This document shows positions 38,817 to 50,994 of a stretch of 64,000 bases of DNA, one piece after another. The stretch spans positions 10,724,310 to 10,788,309 of the forward strand of contig CM068322.1 in NCBI GenBank assembly GCA_034766995.1. Reading direction: 5' to 3'. This stretch comes from Acanthacorydalis orientalis. Taxonomy: Eukaryota; Arthropoda; Insecta; Megaloptera; Corydalidae. Made by a program: the position numbers and the translations under genes. Below the pieces are notes generated by a model. The model was not told the origin of the DNA and did no database searches. It was given only the letters and a program-made list of their open reading frames with translations. Within the stretch, counting starts at the first letter, position 1. Every line of letters starts with the position of its first letter.

Positions 38817-40130
38817 TACAGGGTTTGGCAAAAAAAAACACCTGAATTTCGTATAGCCAATGATTCGATGCTAGTGAAGTGGGACAGGACATTGTAAGGT
38901 TTTCTAATAGCATGTGTCTTACCATTTTCAGTTGCGATTACAACTTGGATGGGTGTACACTATGCGTTCGTTATTGAACTATTTATCAGAAACAACGAAT
39001 CTCTGATCGCTACACAGACAGTTTTTTAAATCCACTTCATGCTTAGTCGAAATGCTGCTATTCCGGACCAAAAAATTATATTGCTATGGGTTACAAATTT
39101 CAGGGTTTCATGTTGGATGTTCAAACAAAAACCGCCTGGAAGACCACGCAGCGTTCGGACGTCAGAAAATGTAAATGTTGTGAAACAGTCCATTTTGCAA
39201 TCTCTCAAACGTCCACCCCATAAACATGCTTCTGCTTTGGGGTTGTCTAATATAACTGTCAGAGAATTTTACATGGCGATTTTAAGTTCCTTCCGTATAA
39301 AATGATAGTTGTTTAGAAACATAAGGAATACGACTAGGAGAACGAAATGGCATGTTGTGAGGATATCCTTAAAAATGTTCCTACAAACATTATTCTACTT
39401 ACAAGTGATAAAGCTCACTTTCATTTATCTGGCTACTTTTACAAGTAGAATTGTCGTTACTAGGAGGAAAACAATCCTCATAAGATTCATGAAAGGCCTC
39501 TACACATACAACGTGGCACACAGCCAGGTGCGCTGTTGTAGGTTTTGGTCCTTATGGCCCTTACTCTTTTTAGAAGGAAGACTAAACAAGTACAAACTTC
39601 CCATCGGTATGTGGAGATGCTACTGAAGTTCTTGGAAACGAAACTCACTGAACTTGGAAATACGGATGTCAGTTTTCCACGGGATACGGCCACCTACTTA
39701 CTCACATGGCGAAAATATTAATGGAAGTTTTGAGTGAGGTGTTTCCAGGACATTTGATCTCGTTATACAATGACGTTGCATGGCTTTCACGTTCCCCGTT
39801 CTCGCCCCTTGTATCTTTTTTCTTTGGAGCCATATGAAAGCTGAAGTGTACAAACATCGACCACAACCGTTAATGAACTGAAAGCTGTTATATTCCAAGA
39901 AGTTCCATCGATAAGACTGGAATTAACCCGCCGAATGATGTGAAACTTCAGAAATCAACTACAAATGTGTATCTCGAATGAAGGTCACCATCTGGACGAT
40001 ATAATATTCAAAACTCATAACAAATAAACTGTATTTCATGCACTTTTAGATTGTGTGCTAAAACTTTGAATGACATTTACCATACCTTTTTGTTAATCTT
40101 TAAAATCTGGGAGATTTTTTGCCGGACTCC
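38817..40130 (+). mobile_element. Full-length but decayed Tc1/mariner-superfamily transposon (DUF4817-like transposase)
   Basis: About 1.3 kb. The left end GGGTTTGGCAAAAAAAA and right end TTTTTTGCCGGACTCCC form imperfect terminal inverted repeats. The left end adjoins TATACA and the right end adjoins a (CT)n(TA)n tract. Plus-strand frames in order: a FVIELFIRNNES block, an ILLWVTNFR..KPPGRPRSVRT block (39039-39305), an ALGLSNITVREF helix, a SDKAHFHLSGYF block (first catalytic Asp), a LGNTDVSF..DTATYLLTW segment (second-Asp region), and a C-terminal NFRNQLQMCISNEGHHL block. Stops and frameshifts occur throughout. Confidence 0.9.
39039..39305 (+). pseudogene. DUF4817-like transposase N-terminal HTH fragment
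   Basis: An 88-codon open frame with the GRPRSVRTSENVNVVKQSIL linker and an ALGLSNITVREF recognition helix, typical of the family's N-terminal DNA-binding part. Upstream and downstream pieces of the same transposase are in other frames, so this is a fragment and not a gene. Confidence 0.8.

Positions 40131-40161
<31 letters not shown>
40129..40161. repeat. (CT)n(TA)n microsatellite at a transposon end
   Basis: Begins exactly where the right TIR of the 38817-40130 transposon ends. CT units of about 20 bp are followed by TA. Confidence 0.95.
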
Positions 40162-40834
40162 ATTACATATGTGTGTTCATTAGAGGTATATTCAAAAAAT
40201 ATTTGTATCACAGTAAAATAAAAACCGCTGTAAACATTTGAATCACATTCAGAAATATACTTAATAACTTTTCTTTTCTACACGCTGAACATACATTTTA
40301 TGATTTAAAATAACAGGGAGACATGTGAAGAGATCTTTCTCCGCATTTTATGAAAGCACATAATAATTGTTACATTGTTCTTGAAACAGAATGAATAGAA
40401 TTTAATGAGCAGAGTTAATACCGGCCGTCTCTGTCCAATTGTTTTGTGTTATTGTTTTAAAGTAATTGAATTCGTGGTGTTCCAGATAACAGACTACAGC
40501 GGAAGCTGTTAATGTTTTGTAATAGAAATATACCGTTCTCTTTATGAATGAGTTCGTTGATTTGTGATATTCTCCGAATTATAATATATTTTTAGATCGT
40601 TTTCATAAGTAATACAATCAATGAATACAAATCTTTAATTTGATTTCATTTTCTTGTTATTTTGCGGTTTTAATAGCTTTCTATATTAATAAACGATTTA
40701 ATATAATCACGTACAATATAGGCTTAATTTTCAACTGAATAAGAATGATATTATAATATAATTAGATTTACATTACAAACAAAAATTCTTAAAAGACCGT
40801 TTACGTTCTCAACTATGCAAAAAATTAAAATGTT

Positions 40835-41035
40835 GTATTTTTCTGTAACTTGGCGGTTTCAAGATGATTAAACAGCTATCAAAATACTCATAAGCAACGA
40901 ACAAAAATGATGAACAGTAATTTATTGAACATTTTTAATCATTAAAAAAACTTTTTTGTGTTTCTGAAATGAAAAAAGAATTCATTTATGAAAGTGAATT
41001 TATCCCAAGTGTCATACCTGTATTGTGATATGGTT
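40835..41035 (+). repeat. Dispersed repeat Rep-A, copy
   Basis: Family order: TTTTTCTGTAACTTGGCGGT, GATG-like core, ATAAGCAACGAACAAAAATG, CTTTTTTGTGTTTCTGAAAT, then GAAAAAAGAATTCATTTATG. Confidence 0.6.
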
Positions 41036-41399
41036 TAAACATAAAAATGTTTTCCAGATCTATTCTAAATAGTATATTCATTCATATAAATATTATATTA
41101 ACAGAAATATAGAAGTTATAATAAGAATTTACATAATATAAATAGTGATTTATTCAAACTTCACAAATAATTCTTTTCTTTCAAATATCGATAAATATAT
41201 AATTAATATTTAACAGAGATTTAGTAATAAAAATAATTCATTAATGATTAATTACATATTCAAAAGCATTGTCTTTGAGATTACCTTTAAAACATTTTCA
41301 CAGTAATTTTATTAATTCAGTTGTTATAATATTATTTTTCAAACACTTAGGGTTCATATTTTGAATATTATTATATTTCATTATAATTTTATTACTGTG

Positions 41400-41560
41400 G
41401 TTTAATTGAATTTCAAAAATTACACTCACTTCACAAACCACATTTTTTTCTGATCAAAAATGTACAATTATAGATAATTTTTGATTGTTTCCTTACTAAA
41501 ATATCAATCAAGATGCCATCAGCACAGAGTTCTAAAGTGCAGAAAAATATTTTTTCTGAG
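41400..41560 (-). repeat. Dispersed repeat Rep-A, copy
   Basis: Reverse-complemented it reads GAACTCTGTGCTGATGGCAT, GAAACAATCAAAAATTAT, ACATTTTTGATCAGAAAAAA, then TGTGGTTTGTGAAGTGAG, closely matching 12030-12190. Confidence 0.6.
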
Positions 41561-42296
41561 ATTTTTCAAATATACATTACATAATAGATTATAGAAACTT
41601 AACATTGCAAAGGAAACATATATGTGTGTATTGTATGTTCAGAAACCCACTCATAAAGTTAAAATATTTACAGATTCCATATTTTATTCACGTGGCCATA
41701 AAAGATCTGAATAAAAACCATGCCTATAACCTCAATATTTTTAATAAAATAAACTACTCTTCTACAAATCAATCTCTCTAAGCGAAAACGTATAGTTTAC
41801 AATGCTTGTTTTGTTTCGTACTTCTTTTCCCAAATTAAAGGTAGTACTTTTAGTATTTTCTTGTACTTTTATTTGAAAAAATACGTGTTTGGTCTATTAT
41901 TTTCAAAAGCAGAAAAATATCTATTATTAGATATTTTATATATAATAAATAAAAATTTCTGTTACAAATTATCTATTAGTATACTAATAAGAGATTACCT
42001 TAATGACAATACATTTAACAGTTTTTACCATAAACTAATTCAATAATGTTTCATCTTTATATTTTTCAGATTTCTTTACAAGAGAAAATATTTTTACTAC
42101 CACGATTGACATTGTTTGTTTTTCCAAAAAATTGAAACTGTGGTGATAATAAATTAGATTTTATACATAGCGTTATAATATTTTCGCTACTATCTAACTT
42201 TCGAATAATATTGATTTTGTCACAAATAGACAAACATTTACCTTACTTTTGTTTGTTTACATGTTGCTTTCTGAAGAGGAAAAAACAAAATTTTTC

Positions 42297-42301
<5 letters not shown>

Positions 42302-42343
<42 letters not shown>
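42302..42343. repeat. (TA)n(TG)n microsatellite
   Basis: About 30 bp of TA followed by TG. Confidence 0.95.
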
Positions 42344-42589
42344 TTTAATTTTTAAACTTCAGTTAAGGTATATAATATTAGTGTATATATATATATTGAA
42401 TCTATACTAAAAAATAAAAATAAAGTCTCTTCTGTCTGTTATCCAATCACAGAAGATATGTTATATCTAAACTCAAATATTTCATGGAAATAGCCGAGAT
42501 AACCCATTTAGATTTAATATTACCATTTTTTTGCATGCGAGTTACTTAAAACACTTATTATTTATTTAAACTAATTGTTTCATTTGTAA

Positions 42590-42720
42590 CAATATAATTA
42601 TATTTTCTGATCAAAAACCTTCAGAACTTTATAATTAATTACTTTTTATTCTTGCTTATTTCGATAATTATGCCATCTTTTTCAGATAGCTAACGCAGAG
42701 AAAATTTTTTTCTTCAATAA
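42590..42720 (-). repeat. Dispersed repeat Rep-A, copy
   Basis: On the minus strand: CTATCTGAAAAAGATGGCAT, AATTATCGAAATAAGCAAGA, ending in TTTTTGATCAG. The CTGA...CGAAA spacing is kept. Confidence 0.5.
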
Positions 42721-44099
42721 TCATTTTAAATTACAAACGCTTTTGTAATTCTTGAGTTGAAAAAAAAATATTAATAAAATGCTTAGTCCTTATTAATAAA
42801 ATAATACAATTACAAATTATAAAAAGAGAGTTGTAATTTAATCAAAGAATTTTTATTTACAACAGGATAAAATAATTAATCGAATGTTACAATGAACTAA
42901 AATTTGTATAATATTTATATATATAAATACTATTTGGTATAAAAAATATATTATTCTGATACAAAAAGAAAACATTCTAAACGATATATAAAGCTCTAAT
43001 TACAATTCTAATTAAAACTCTATGACAATTAATCAGCATAACTATAATATATATGCATACATATCTAACATCGTAAAATAATTAATTAATTAATGAAAGT
43101 ATAGCCTAAGGTTAAGTTGTTTCGAATATATGCAAAGTTAAAATACTATTAATTTGTTGAGGCGCTGAATTCTGCATACACTAGACTGAATTTTCACTCA
43201 TAAATCCTAGCAGAATACAAGAAAATGTAATTTATTCGTGATATATTACATTAAATAATGAAGTAAATTACTACGATGTATGAAAATAATACAAAATATT
43301 CCAGTTATCGTTGTTTGGCTATTGTTTATATAATATAATGTTCTACTTTACTAATTAGAAAATTTAGTCGAAAATCGTATGCATACTCAATGCATAGTCA
43401 ATATTATCTGGTTTCAATATTGAATAATATAAATAATTTCATTCCAAAAATCATTTCATTTAACCATTTAGACTGTATACTATTTGAAACTAATTTGACC
43501 TACTTTAAAACTTCAGCACTCAATCCCTGCATAATGAAACTATATGGATCAGATCATACTATCTACCACTTAACGAATATATTAAAATGTTTAAAAATAT
43601 AGACTTTTGATAAATGATTATACTTTTTTTCAAAAACACACTGAACATTTTCAATACCTACTTCTTTAAATTTTAAATTAGAAATTTGATTCAAAGATTA
43701 TTTAGTATATATAAACACTATATTTGTTAGTATTTAGGAAAACAATTCATTATTTCTACGATCTGAATTTCATGTCTCATGTTTATTTTATTTTACTGAA
43801 TTAAATTAAATCTTCTTTAAATTTTACTGAATTTAAATCAGATATTTGATTTTTTAATGAATAATACTACTTTAATAAATAGGAATATTTCAATACAGTA
43901 CATCTTCATACAGTATATATTAAATATAACAGTAACTATAAGAACTATGATTATTGATATTTTGATAATATATCGATAACATTTTTTTAACGGAATTGTA
44001 ATTTAACAAAATGGAATTAGTATTTTTTTTATTTTTCAAAATATTGTCAATTTTTTATAGTTTATTTCAGTACAATATCGTGGCTATATCTCTTTTTAC

Positions 44100-44250
44100 A
44101 AATGAATTTTTTTATTCGACCACAAAAATACAAATTTTTGTTCTGATCAAAAACCTCCGATAATTGATTATAAGTCATTTCAAATTGTTATTTATACGCG
44201 CTTACATGACGATTCCATTATCTCTAATGAATTATCAATAATCAAAAAAT
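44100..44250 (-). repeat. Dispersed repeat Rep-A, diverged copy
   Basis: On the minus strand: GGAATCGTCATGTAAGCGC, then a body ending in TTTTTGATCAGAACAAAAAT. The core is largely lost. Confidence 0.4.
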
Positions 44251-44777
44251 AAATTATTGCATAATTTTGATCAAAAAAATAGCTTTTAGTCAAGCGAGTG
44301 AAAAAATCATTAAGAAAGAATATTTTCTGCTGATAATTTTTTAAGCTACTGATTTATATTATTTTCTAAGTATTTGAGTTTAGAACCGTAAAATTGTAAA
44401 TATTATTTTATTTTGTTCTAAGAACAATTAAATTATTTTCTTGCATTATTACTGTCGCTAGTTACATTTGCTTAGAAATTATTTTAAATTTTTAATGTAA
44501 ACTCAAATAAAAAAAATGTTACCTAGTAAGCTTCATAAGTAAATATGTTGAGATTAGATATTAAAATTCTAGACAAGTTTCCAAAGACTGTCATTTTTAA
44601 TTATTAAAGATGATTAACATATTAATCTCTTTTTCATAGTTATTTAAGCCAATTTAACTCCAATTATATTACAAGTCTTACTAACAGATATTAAACATGA
44701 CGGAAATAAATTTAACTTACATTTATATTATTCATTGTTATGAATTGATTTTAAATTTATGAAAAAATATACAATAT

Positions 44778-44779
<2 letters not shown>

Positions 44780-44828
<49 letters not shown>

Positions 44829-44865
44829 GTGTGTGTTCCTGTGTGTGTGTGTCTGTGTGTGTGTA
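44780..44865. repeat. (TA)n(TG)n microsatellite
   Basis: About 40 bp of TA, then ACACATATG and interrupted TG runs. Confidence 0.96.
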
Positions 44866-45281
44866 TTTATATTACAGATTTATTTTTAAATATTTTCTTG
44901 ATTTTATCACAAATTATTACATCCAATAAAGAAGCCGCGCTATTTTTCAAAAAATATTATTTCTATGCTAGAAAATTAATAATAAAAAGCACAAATGACT
45001 GAATTTACTTTACGAAAAGCAAAGAATGAAATTGCATTACAAATCTTATTATTACAATTTTACATTTTGTAACAACATTTTATTGAAATTATTTTTTATT
45101 TTAGATATTTCTAACCACAATTAATCACAATCAACGAATAATATATTTCATATTACTCATATAAAATTATTACAATGGAAATGTATGAACTATTAAATTC
45201 TTAACACAATTAAAAATTCAAAGGCATTTGTTGAATTATATTATATATGAGCGTATCACTTTCTCTCTTCCTTTCTTTCTA

Positions 45282-45282
45282 C

Positions 45283-45330
<48 letters not shown>
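45282..45330. repeat. (TA)n microsatellite
   Basis: TACATATATAC followed by about 38 bp of TA. Confidence 0.95.
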
Positions 45331-45332
<2 letters not shown>

Positions 45333-45639
45333 ATTTACATTTCTGTGAATGAGTGTATATAAAAATATATGAATGAAAATATATGTTCACACATATGTAG
45401 TTAATTTAAATTTACATGTCGAAGCATAAATGAATCATAAAAAAGGAAAAACAGAGTGTCATGATACAAATAATTTTGCATTTAAATTTAAATTGAATTT
45501 ATTTGACCACAGTTCCTGTTGAATCATACACCAAATAAAACCACAAAACGTTCATATAAAACAATGTATTTGACCGAAACAAAAAAAGAAAATAAAAAAC
45601 AAAAACAAAAAAAAAATAATGAACCCGTTCAGTTCATGA

Positions 45640-45905
45640 AGTACTAGGTAGGTGGTGTTGGCTACCGTGATTTATAGTTAAAATGGGCTGATGCTCGGTT
45701 TACCTCCACGACGAAACTGAGCGAGAGAGACAAAAGACGTAAGAGAACAAAATGAATTAAAAGGCACGGAACATTATGTTGATTTACGTGGGCCTCATCT
45801 TTCGTTGGTGTTTGTGGCCCTTAATTACCATTTCACTGTGATGATGAAATAATTGTTACTGCTTCTTGAATCCACGCGAGTAAACGAATTTTCTTGTATG
45901 AAAAC
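45640..45905 (-). other. GC-balanced island, candidate 5' non-coding exon or promoter
   Basis: The composition contrasts sharply with both flanks. On the minus strand the CT-rich segment ends in CGTGGAG|GTAAACC (exon side 45704, intron side 45703), a plausible donor. It has no ORF of length. Since the host exon at 9249-10518 needs an upstream exon on this strand, the island is a candidate, but no transcript evidence is available. Confidence 0.3.
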
Positions 45906-46384
45906 AGTACGAATGTAACAACAAAAGTACACGAGAATACTGAAAAGATTTTTCTGTGTAAATAAGTCCACTCATTATTTTATTTCAAATAACATTCTTT
46001 CAGATGTATGTAATAGCTACAAATTTAGCTCGTTTTTTTAATATTCGCAAAAAATATATATTTCACCAGATAAAAGGCCTGTGTAATAATTTAGCGGGAA
46101 TTATAATTATTAAAATAAACTAAAAATTAACAGTTGCACAATCTCAAAATTTTTAAAACACGTATAAAAAAACTAATAAGTACACATTTTGTCATTTTTA
46201 TACGCACTTATATTAATCAAGTTGAATTCTCTATTACACTGTTATGAAATAGTTTCTTTTCAATTTAGAATTTTGTCAAAAGGTACATCATCATTTTGGA
46301 AGAATTAATTATTGATAAAAAATGCTTCGTTTGTTTATAGAACAGGAAGAGTAGTAGTGTATTTAAAAAGTATAATGTTGATTA

Positions 46385-46580
46385 TGTTGCTCTCGTTGGT
46401 CTTCATCCTTCTAGATCTTCTAAGTTTCTCTAGATGATTGTTAACAAAGTTATTAATATCTACATTTAAGAAAGGCACTCGTGCCGAAACCAATACAGAA
46501 AAATAGACGCTTATCTGATCTAAAAGGACGAAGACCAGTAGGACAACTTATGAACTAAATCACGAATGTAAAAAATAATT
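46385..46580 (+). repeat. Palindromic dispersed repeat Rep-B, copy 2
   Basis: The outer arms GGTCTTCATCCTTCTAGATC and GATCTAAAAGGACGAAGACC pair with only two mismatches. Inside the right half is GGCACTCGTGCCGAAACC (46484-46501), a perfect GGCAC/GTGCC hairpin followed by GAAAC. Sequence beyond the right arm (AGTAGGACAA.., AATAATTATAAT) also recurs at 60.3 and 60.6 kb. Confidence 0.65.
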
Positions 46581-46644
46581 ATAATATTGATTAATTGTTA
46601 ATTGTTCGTATATTATCAGAATTAAGATTATATTTATTCTTTAA

Positions 46645-46648
<4 letters not shown>

Positions 46649-46682
<34 letters not shown>
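46649..46682. repeat. (TA)n microsatellite
   Basis: About 34 bp of TA. Confidence 0.93.
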
Positions 46683-46685
<3 letters not shown>

Positions 46686-46976
46686 AATTTTTAAAGTTAT
46701 AATTCTATTTATATTATATTTATGACTTTTATCAATATTTCTAGTAACTAAATAAAATTATATATTAATAATATAAAATAAGATACTAATAGAATCGAGA
46801 CACTCGTCCATACTAAACATCTGTGAACATGAATTTACTTTGATATACTGTGTAAGCACAAACAAGCATTTGCTTATTTAATCATCCTCTTTAAACACAT
46901 ATCGAGTTAGAATACTTACTTGTTCACCTGATATACACTCATCTTTATGATTATATTCCACAGATACCACCTTACT

Positions 46977-46979
<3 letters not shown>

Positions 46980-47010
<31 letters not shown>
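46980..47010. repeat. (TA)n microsatellite
   Basis: About 31 bp of TA. Confidence 0.93.
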
Positions 47011-47013
<3 letters not shown>

Positions 47014-47882
47014 ACTCGTTTTTAAATTATACAATACATCTTGTCTTTATATAATAATCATGCAAATATATGAATAGGAGTAAGTCAACAAGAGTAAAAC
47101 AAGTTTATCTTTCTGATCTACACAATTTGTGTCTCTTCTGATTACATACTTCCAAAACGAATAGAACATACTAAAATTATTCAGGAGATTAGTATATACA
47201 CGCTTTTAACCTAACACCTTTACATCTATTCTTCGTTTTGCTTAGTTGTTGAGCATAAAAAGCACACTTATGCCAAAAGAACATAGCGAACATAGCGAAA
47301 AAACATAGTTTAAATAATAATATATCATATACTCTAATAACGATTTTTTGTTCGAAATTGAAAGGGAGGAATATTACTAAAAAAATGCTGATATTAAATG
47401 TATGATTATATAAAATATTTACTAATAGTATACTGAAATTTAATATTGTTATATTTATATAAAGCTTATACTGAAAGAAGAGTATGGAACGTATGGATGA
47501 TTTTTTGAAACCAAAAAGTCGCTAATATCAAAAAGAATAAAGTGATAATCACGTGATTTGCTATATAATGTATGTCTGTAAAATGACTATTGATTAGAAA
47601 TTTTATTCATTTAGATATTCTTTTACCATCTAGTATTATAAAAACGAATTTAACTTTTCATCAAAAATTTCCTATCAGAAGTAAATATCTTACTCTAATA
47701 TTCTCTTTGGTATCATCAGACTACCAAAAGAGATAGTAATAACTCGTAAAAAATCATAGCAGAGTACAACAAAATCAATGTAACAATGATAGCCAAAAAA
47801 AACTACAAATTATTTTTTTTAAAAAAAAATATTGCAATATATTAATATCATTTCAAATACAGATGTGTCACGATACCGCTAG

Positions 47883-47885
<3 letters not shown>

Positions 47886-47919
<34 letters not shown>
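47886..47919. repeat. (TA)n microsatellite
   Basis: About 33 bp of TA. Confidence 0.93.
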
Positions 47920-47922
<3 letters not shown>

Positions 47923-48064
47923 TTTATAAAACTCAATATTGTATAAAACATAAAATAAACAAAATCATAATCATTATCAATACTCACAATATGATTGATA
48001 TTAAAAAAGAAATATTTTCAATAAGTCAGACTTGTATTTGAATAATACACTATCAAAATTTACA

Positions 48065-48067
<3 letters not shown>

Positions 48068-48126
<59 letters not shown>
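48068..48126. repeat. (TC)n(TA)n microsatellite
   Basis: About 28 bp of TC followed by about 30 bp of TA. Confidence 0.97.
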
Positions 48127-48128
<2 letters not shown>

Positions 48129-48234
48129 AGGAAGTATAAATCCGACTATATATTTATTGTAAAACATTTCATAAATTTTTGTTTAACATGTTTAATGTTC
48201 ACCTGACAAACGAAACAGGTGTATTATCAATTAA

Positions 48235-48500
48235 AGCGCAACAAAATTAAAAATGCAATGGCGGCACGTCTATTACTCTCAAGAGATTACAAACGACGTA
48301 ACCGTATTGCTGGAGAAACGTAAATGTGCGTGTGAAATGATTATGAAAGCAGTTTGTTCGCAATGAAGTACGTGAATACAATTCTCGCACCTTATTTTAC
48401 CGACACGTGCTGAAAGCTTCAACACTGTACAGCATACATGTGTCCCTCAAATGTCTAAAAGCGAAACGACTACTGCCAGAAATGACCTGCTCGCTAAATA
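48235..48500. other. GC-balanced island of unknown nature
   Basis: A 260-bp stretch of mixed composition (ATGGCGGCACG, CGACACGTGCTGAAAGC) between two TA tracts. Small plus-strand frames exist but show no domain. It could be a conserved non-coding element, an exon or an old transposon. Confidence 0.3.
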
Positions 48501-48636
48501 TGTTTTAATTTTTATATAAAGTTATTTTTCTACTATAACCTTTTAATGAAAAAAAATAAAAGGAAAGTATTTTTTATTGTAGTTATGTCTTATTTTCTAC
48601 AGTTTATATTTAATAACATTTGATAAGATAAACATC

Positions 48637-48638
<2 letters not shown>

Positions 48639-48681
<43 letters not shown>
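48639..48681. repeat. (TA)n microsatellite
   Basis: About 42 bp of TA. Confidence 0.95.
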
Positions 48682-48683
<2 letters not shown>

Positions 48684-49032
48684 ACTTTCCCAACTATACA
48701 TGATAATGAACTATTTAATTTTATTCACTTGGCTAAATGATTTGCATTAACTTCAAATAATATCTCAATTGTGAAAATAATAAGAGTAATAACTAATTAT
48801 TCATTAATATCTTATTATAAATACATCTTTGTAATTGCACAATAATATATTCTGATTGACAATTGATAACCATTTAATAGTTTCGTTAATTTCGGTTTTT
48901 CTATTAATAATGTGTTACATTTGAAATTAGAATTTTTACATACAACTAACATGTGTTCTTGTGAAATATTACCATAAAATAAATAATAATCTAAAATAAA
49001 ATTTAAGTCTAGATAAATATATAAAGCAACCG

Positions 49033-49036
<4 letters not shown>

Positions 49037-49064
<28 letters not shown>
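49037..49064. repeat. (TA)n microsatellite, short
   Basis: About 27 bp of TA. Confidence 0.9.
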
Positions 49065-49459
49065 CTAAATATAAAAAAGTTCTGTAAAATTTCACTAAAG
49101 AAAAAATTTCTAGAGATTTTGTATTAAATTATTATTAACGATGGCACTCGTAGTTACACGAAACTTTCACGAAGAATTATGATATTAGTATTATTTTAAT
49201 TATATTTTTTTCCAAGAATTTTAAGAAAATGTGAATAATGTTATAGTGTGTCTTCATTTCTGTGGTCATACTTCGGGGTTGGGTGTTTCCCCGAAACCAA
49301 CCTTCGTATTTTTATTGTGTATGAATGTGTATGAATGCTGAGCCTTATTCGTGGAATATATGGAAAAACTAATAATTATGATGAAATGTATGATTTTATA
49401 AAACAGTTACATTACAATATATCTACGAGAGGAACACATTCACTAACATTGAAAATGAT

Positions 49460-49462
<3 letters not shown>

Positions 49463-49529
<67 letters not shown>

Positions 49530-49543
49530 TATATATATATATA

Positions 49544-49577
<34 letters not shown>
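49463..49577. repeat. (TA)n microsatellite
   Basis: Two TA runs separated by TTAGTATATATATATATGTA, about 115 bp in all, directly left of the GC-rich island at 49615. Confidence 0.97.
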
Positions 49578-49580
<3 letters not shown>

Positions 49581-49614
49581 CGATATTGAGTGAACATATC
49601 CGATATAAGAAAAG

Positions 49615-49695
49615 TGAATCGGGGGAGCGGGCAACGGTGGCGCCCCTGGTGGGCGGCGAGCGTACTGAGTTGGGGGTAGATTCCCCCTGGCAAAT
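49615..49695. other. Unidentified GC-rich island
   Basis: About 80 bp of strongly G-rich sequence (GGGGGAGCGGGCAACGGTGG, GGCGCCCCTGGTGGGCGGCG) ending in GGGGGTAGATTCCCCC, a 5-bp GC stem with a 6-nt loop. About 350 bp to the left is a second small GC patch with a TTCGGGG/CCCCGAA hairpin (49269-49292). It is not a recognisable tRNA or rRNA. Confidence 0.6.
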
Positions 49696-50334
49696 AAAAT
49701 AATAATCTCAAATGACGCAAAAATTAGATTTTAAAATTATAAACTTAATACTATTTGGTTTTTATATTCATTTTTAAGGACAATTTATTCTGATATCAAA
49801 CTCCAATGTATGTACATCATATAAAATTATATCAAGAAAGAAATAATTAGACAAATAATAAAAAAGGGGACAGATAGACAAAAAAAATTAAATCATGCAA
49901 CATAAAATTTAAATATATGTTACATTCATCTATGATGAAATTTTAGTATTAGTTTTCTCCGGATAATTTCTTAGAGAATATTAATTTTCTCTTTTAATAT
50001 CAATTCTGAAATATTTTATTTATAATATTATTTTGGTCAACAGTAGAAATAAATTAACAATATATGAATATTTCAAATATATCATCCAATAAAAAGTAGC
50101 TTCAAATATAAGAGTCGAAAAAAGAAAAACACATAACCGTACATTCAGTTATAATTTGCAACAAAAACGTTAACTACATTATGAATCTCATCAATCATAA
50201 TTTTTCATGGTAAACTATGTTAACAGTATAACTAATAAATAAAAATTCGTTAAATCAGATCAGTAATATTTTTTTGTTTTCATAATAACGAGTAAAAATT
50301 AAAATGAAACAACGCCTTTCAATAATTATTATTG

Positions 50335-50336
<2 letters not shown>

Positions 50337-50387
<51 letters not shown>
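50337..50387. repeat. (TA)n microsatellite
   Basis: About 50 bp of TA. Confidence 0.95.
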
Positions 50388-50394
<7 letters not shown>

Positions 50395-50694
50395 CTATTT
50401 GTTTCATTTAACAAATGAATTTTATATCTAAAAATAAATATCACTATAAAACATTTTATTCGCAAAATAAAAAACTTGTAAAACTGTTCAAGATAGTACA
50501 GTAAATAAAATAAAACTTTTTATTTGACAGTCGTATCTCGAATACACTTGAATACCTTCAATCAATCAGTATAAGAGTTCTTTAGGGATTCCATAGACAG
50601 GTGCATGCGAAGACACCTGATACTCAATCACATGTTATATAGAAACAAAGAAAAACATTAAAGAAGACGCTTATACTTACAGTTATATCAATCT

Positions 50695-50698
<4 letters not shown>

Positions 50699-50760
<62 letters not shown>
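50699..50760. repeat. (TA)n microsatellite
   Basis: About 60 bp of TA. Confidence 0.95.
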
Positions 50761-50762
<2 letters not shown>

Positions 50763-50994
50763 ATTTACATTTAATTGCAAATTATCTGGCCAACTTCATT
50801 CTAAATTTTATTTAAAAAATTAAGTTTACAGTAAAGAAATAATTCAAAAAAATTTTTCACTCATTCGTTAGTTACTTCAAAATATTACATTTAAAAAAAG
50901 GATATTTATAGGAAAAAAATAAATATTATTAATTCAATGTACAATAATTGAAAACATAAAAATTAATCAAAAAATCAAATTTATTGTGCATAGA

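Larger units (their letters stand above)
40162..46379. other. AT-rich stretch without a supported gene
   Basis: Contains Rep-A copies and TA tracts (listed). One GC-balanced island lies at 45640-45905. Read on the minus strand it is CT-rich (CTCTCTCGCTCAGTTTCGTC) and reaches a donor-like GGAG|GTAAAC at 45698-45707, so it is a candidate 5' non-coding exon of the leftward gene. Confidence 0.45.

Noticed and set aside
49615..49695. tRNA-like reading of the GC-rich island
   Set aside because: No acceptor-stem pairing, no plausible A and B boxes and no anticodon arm on either strand.
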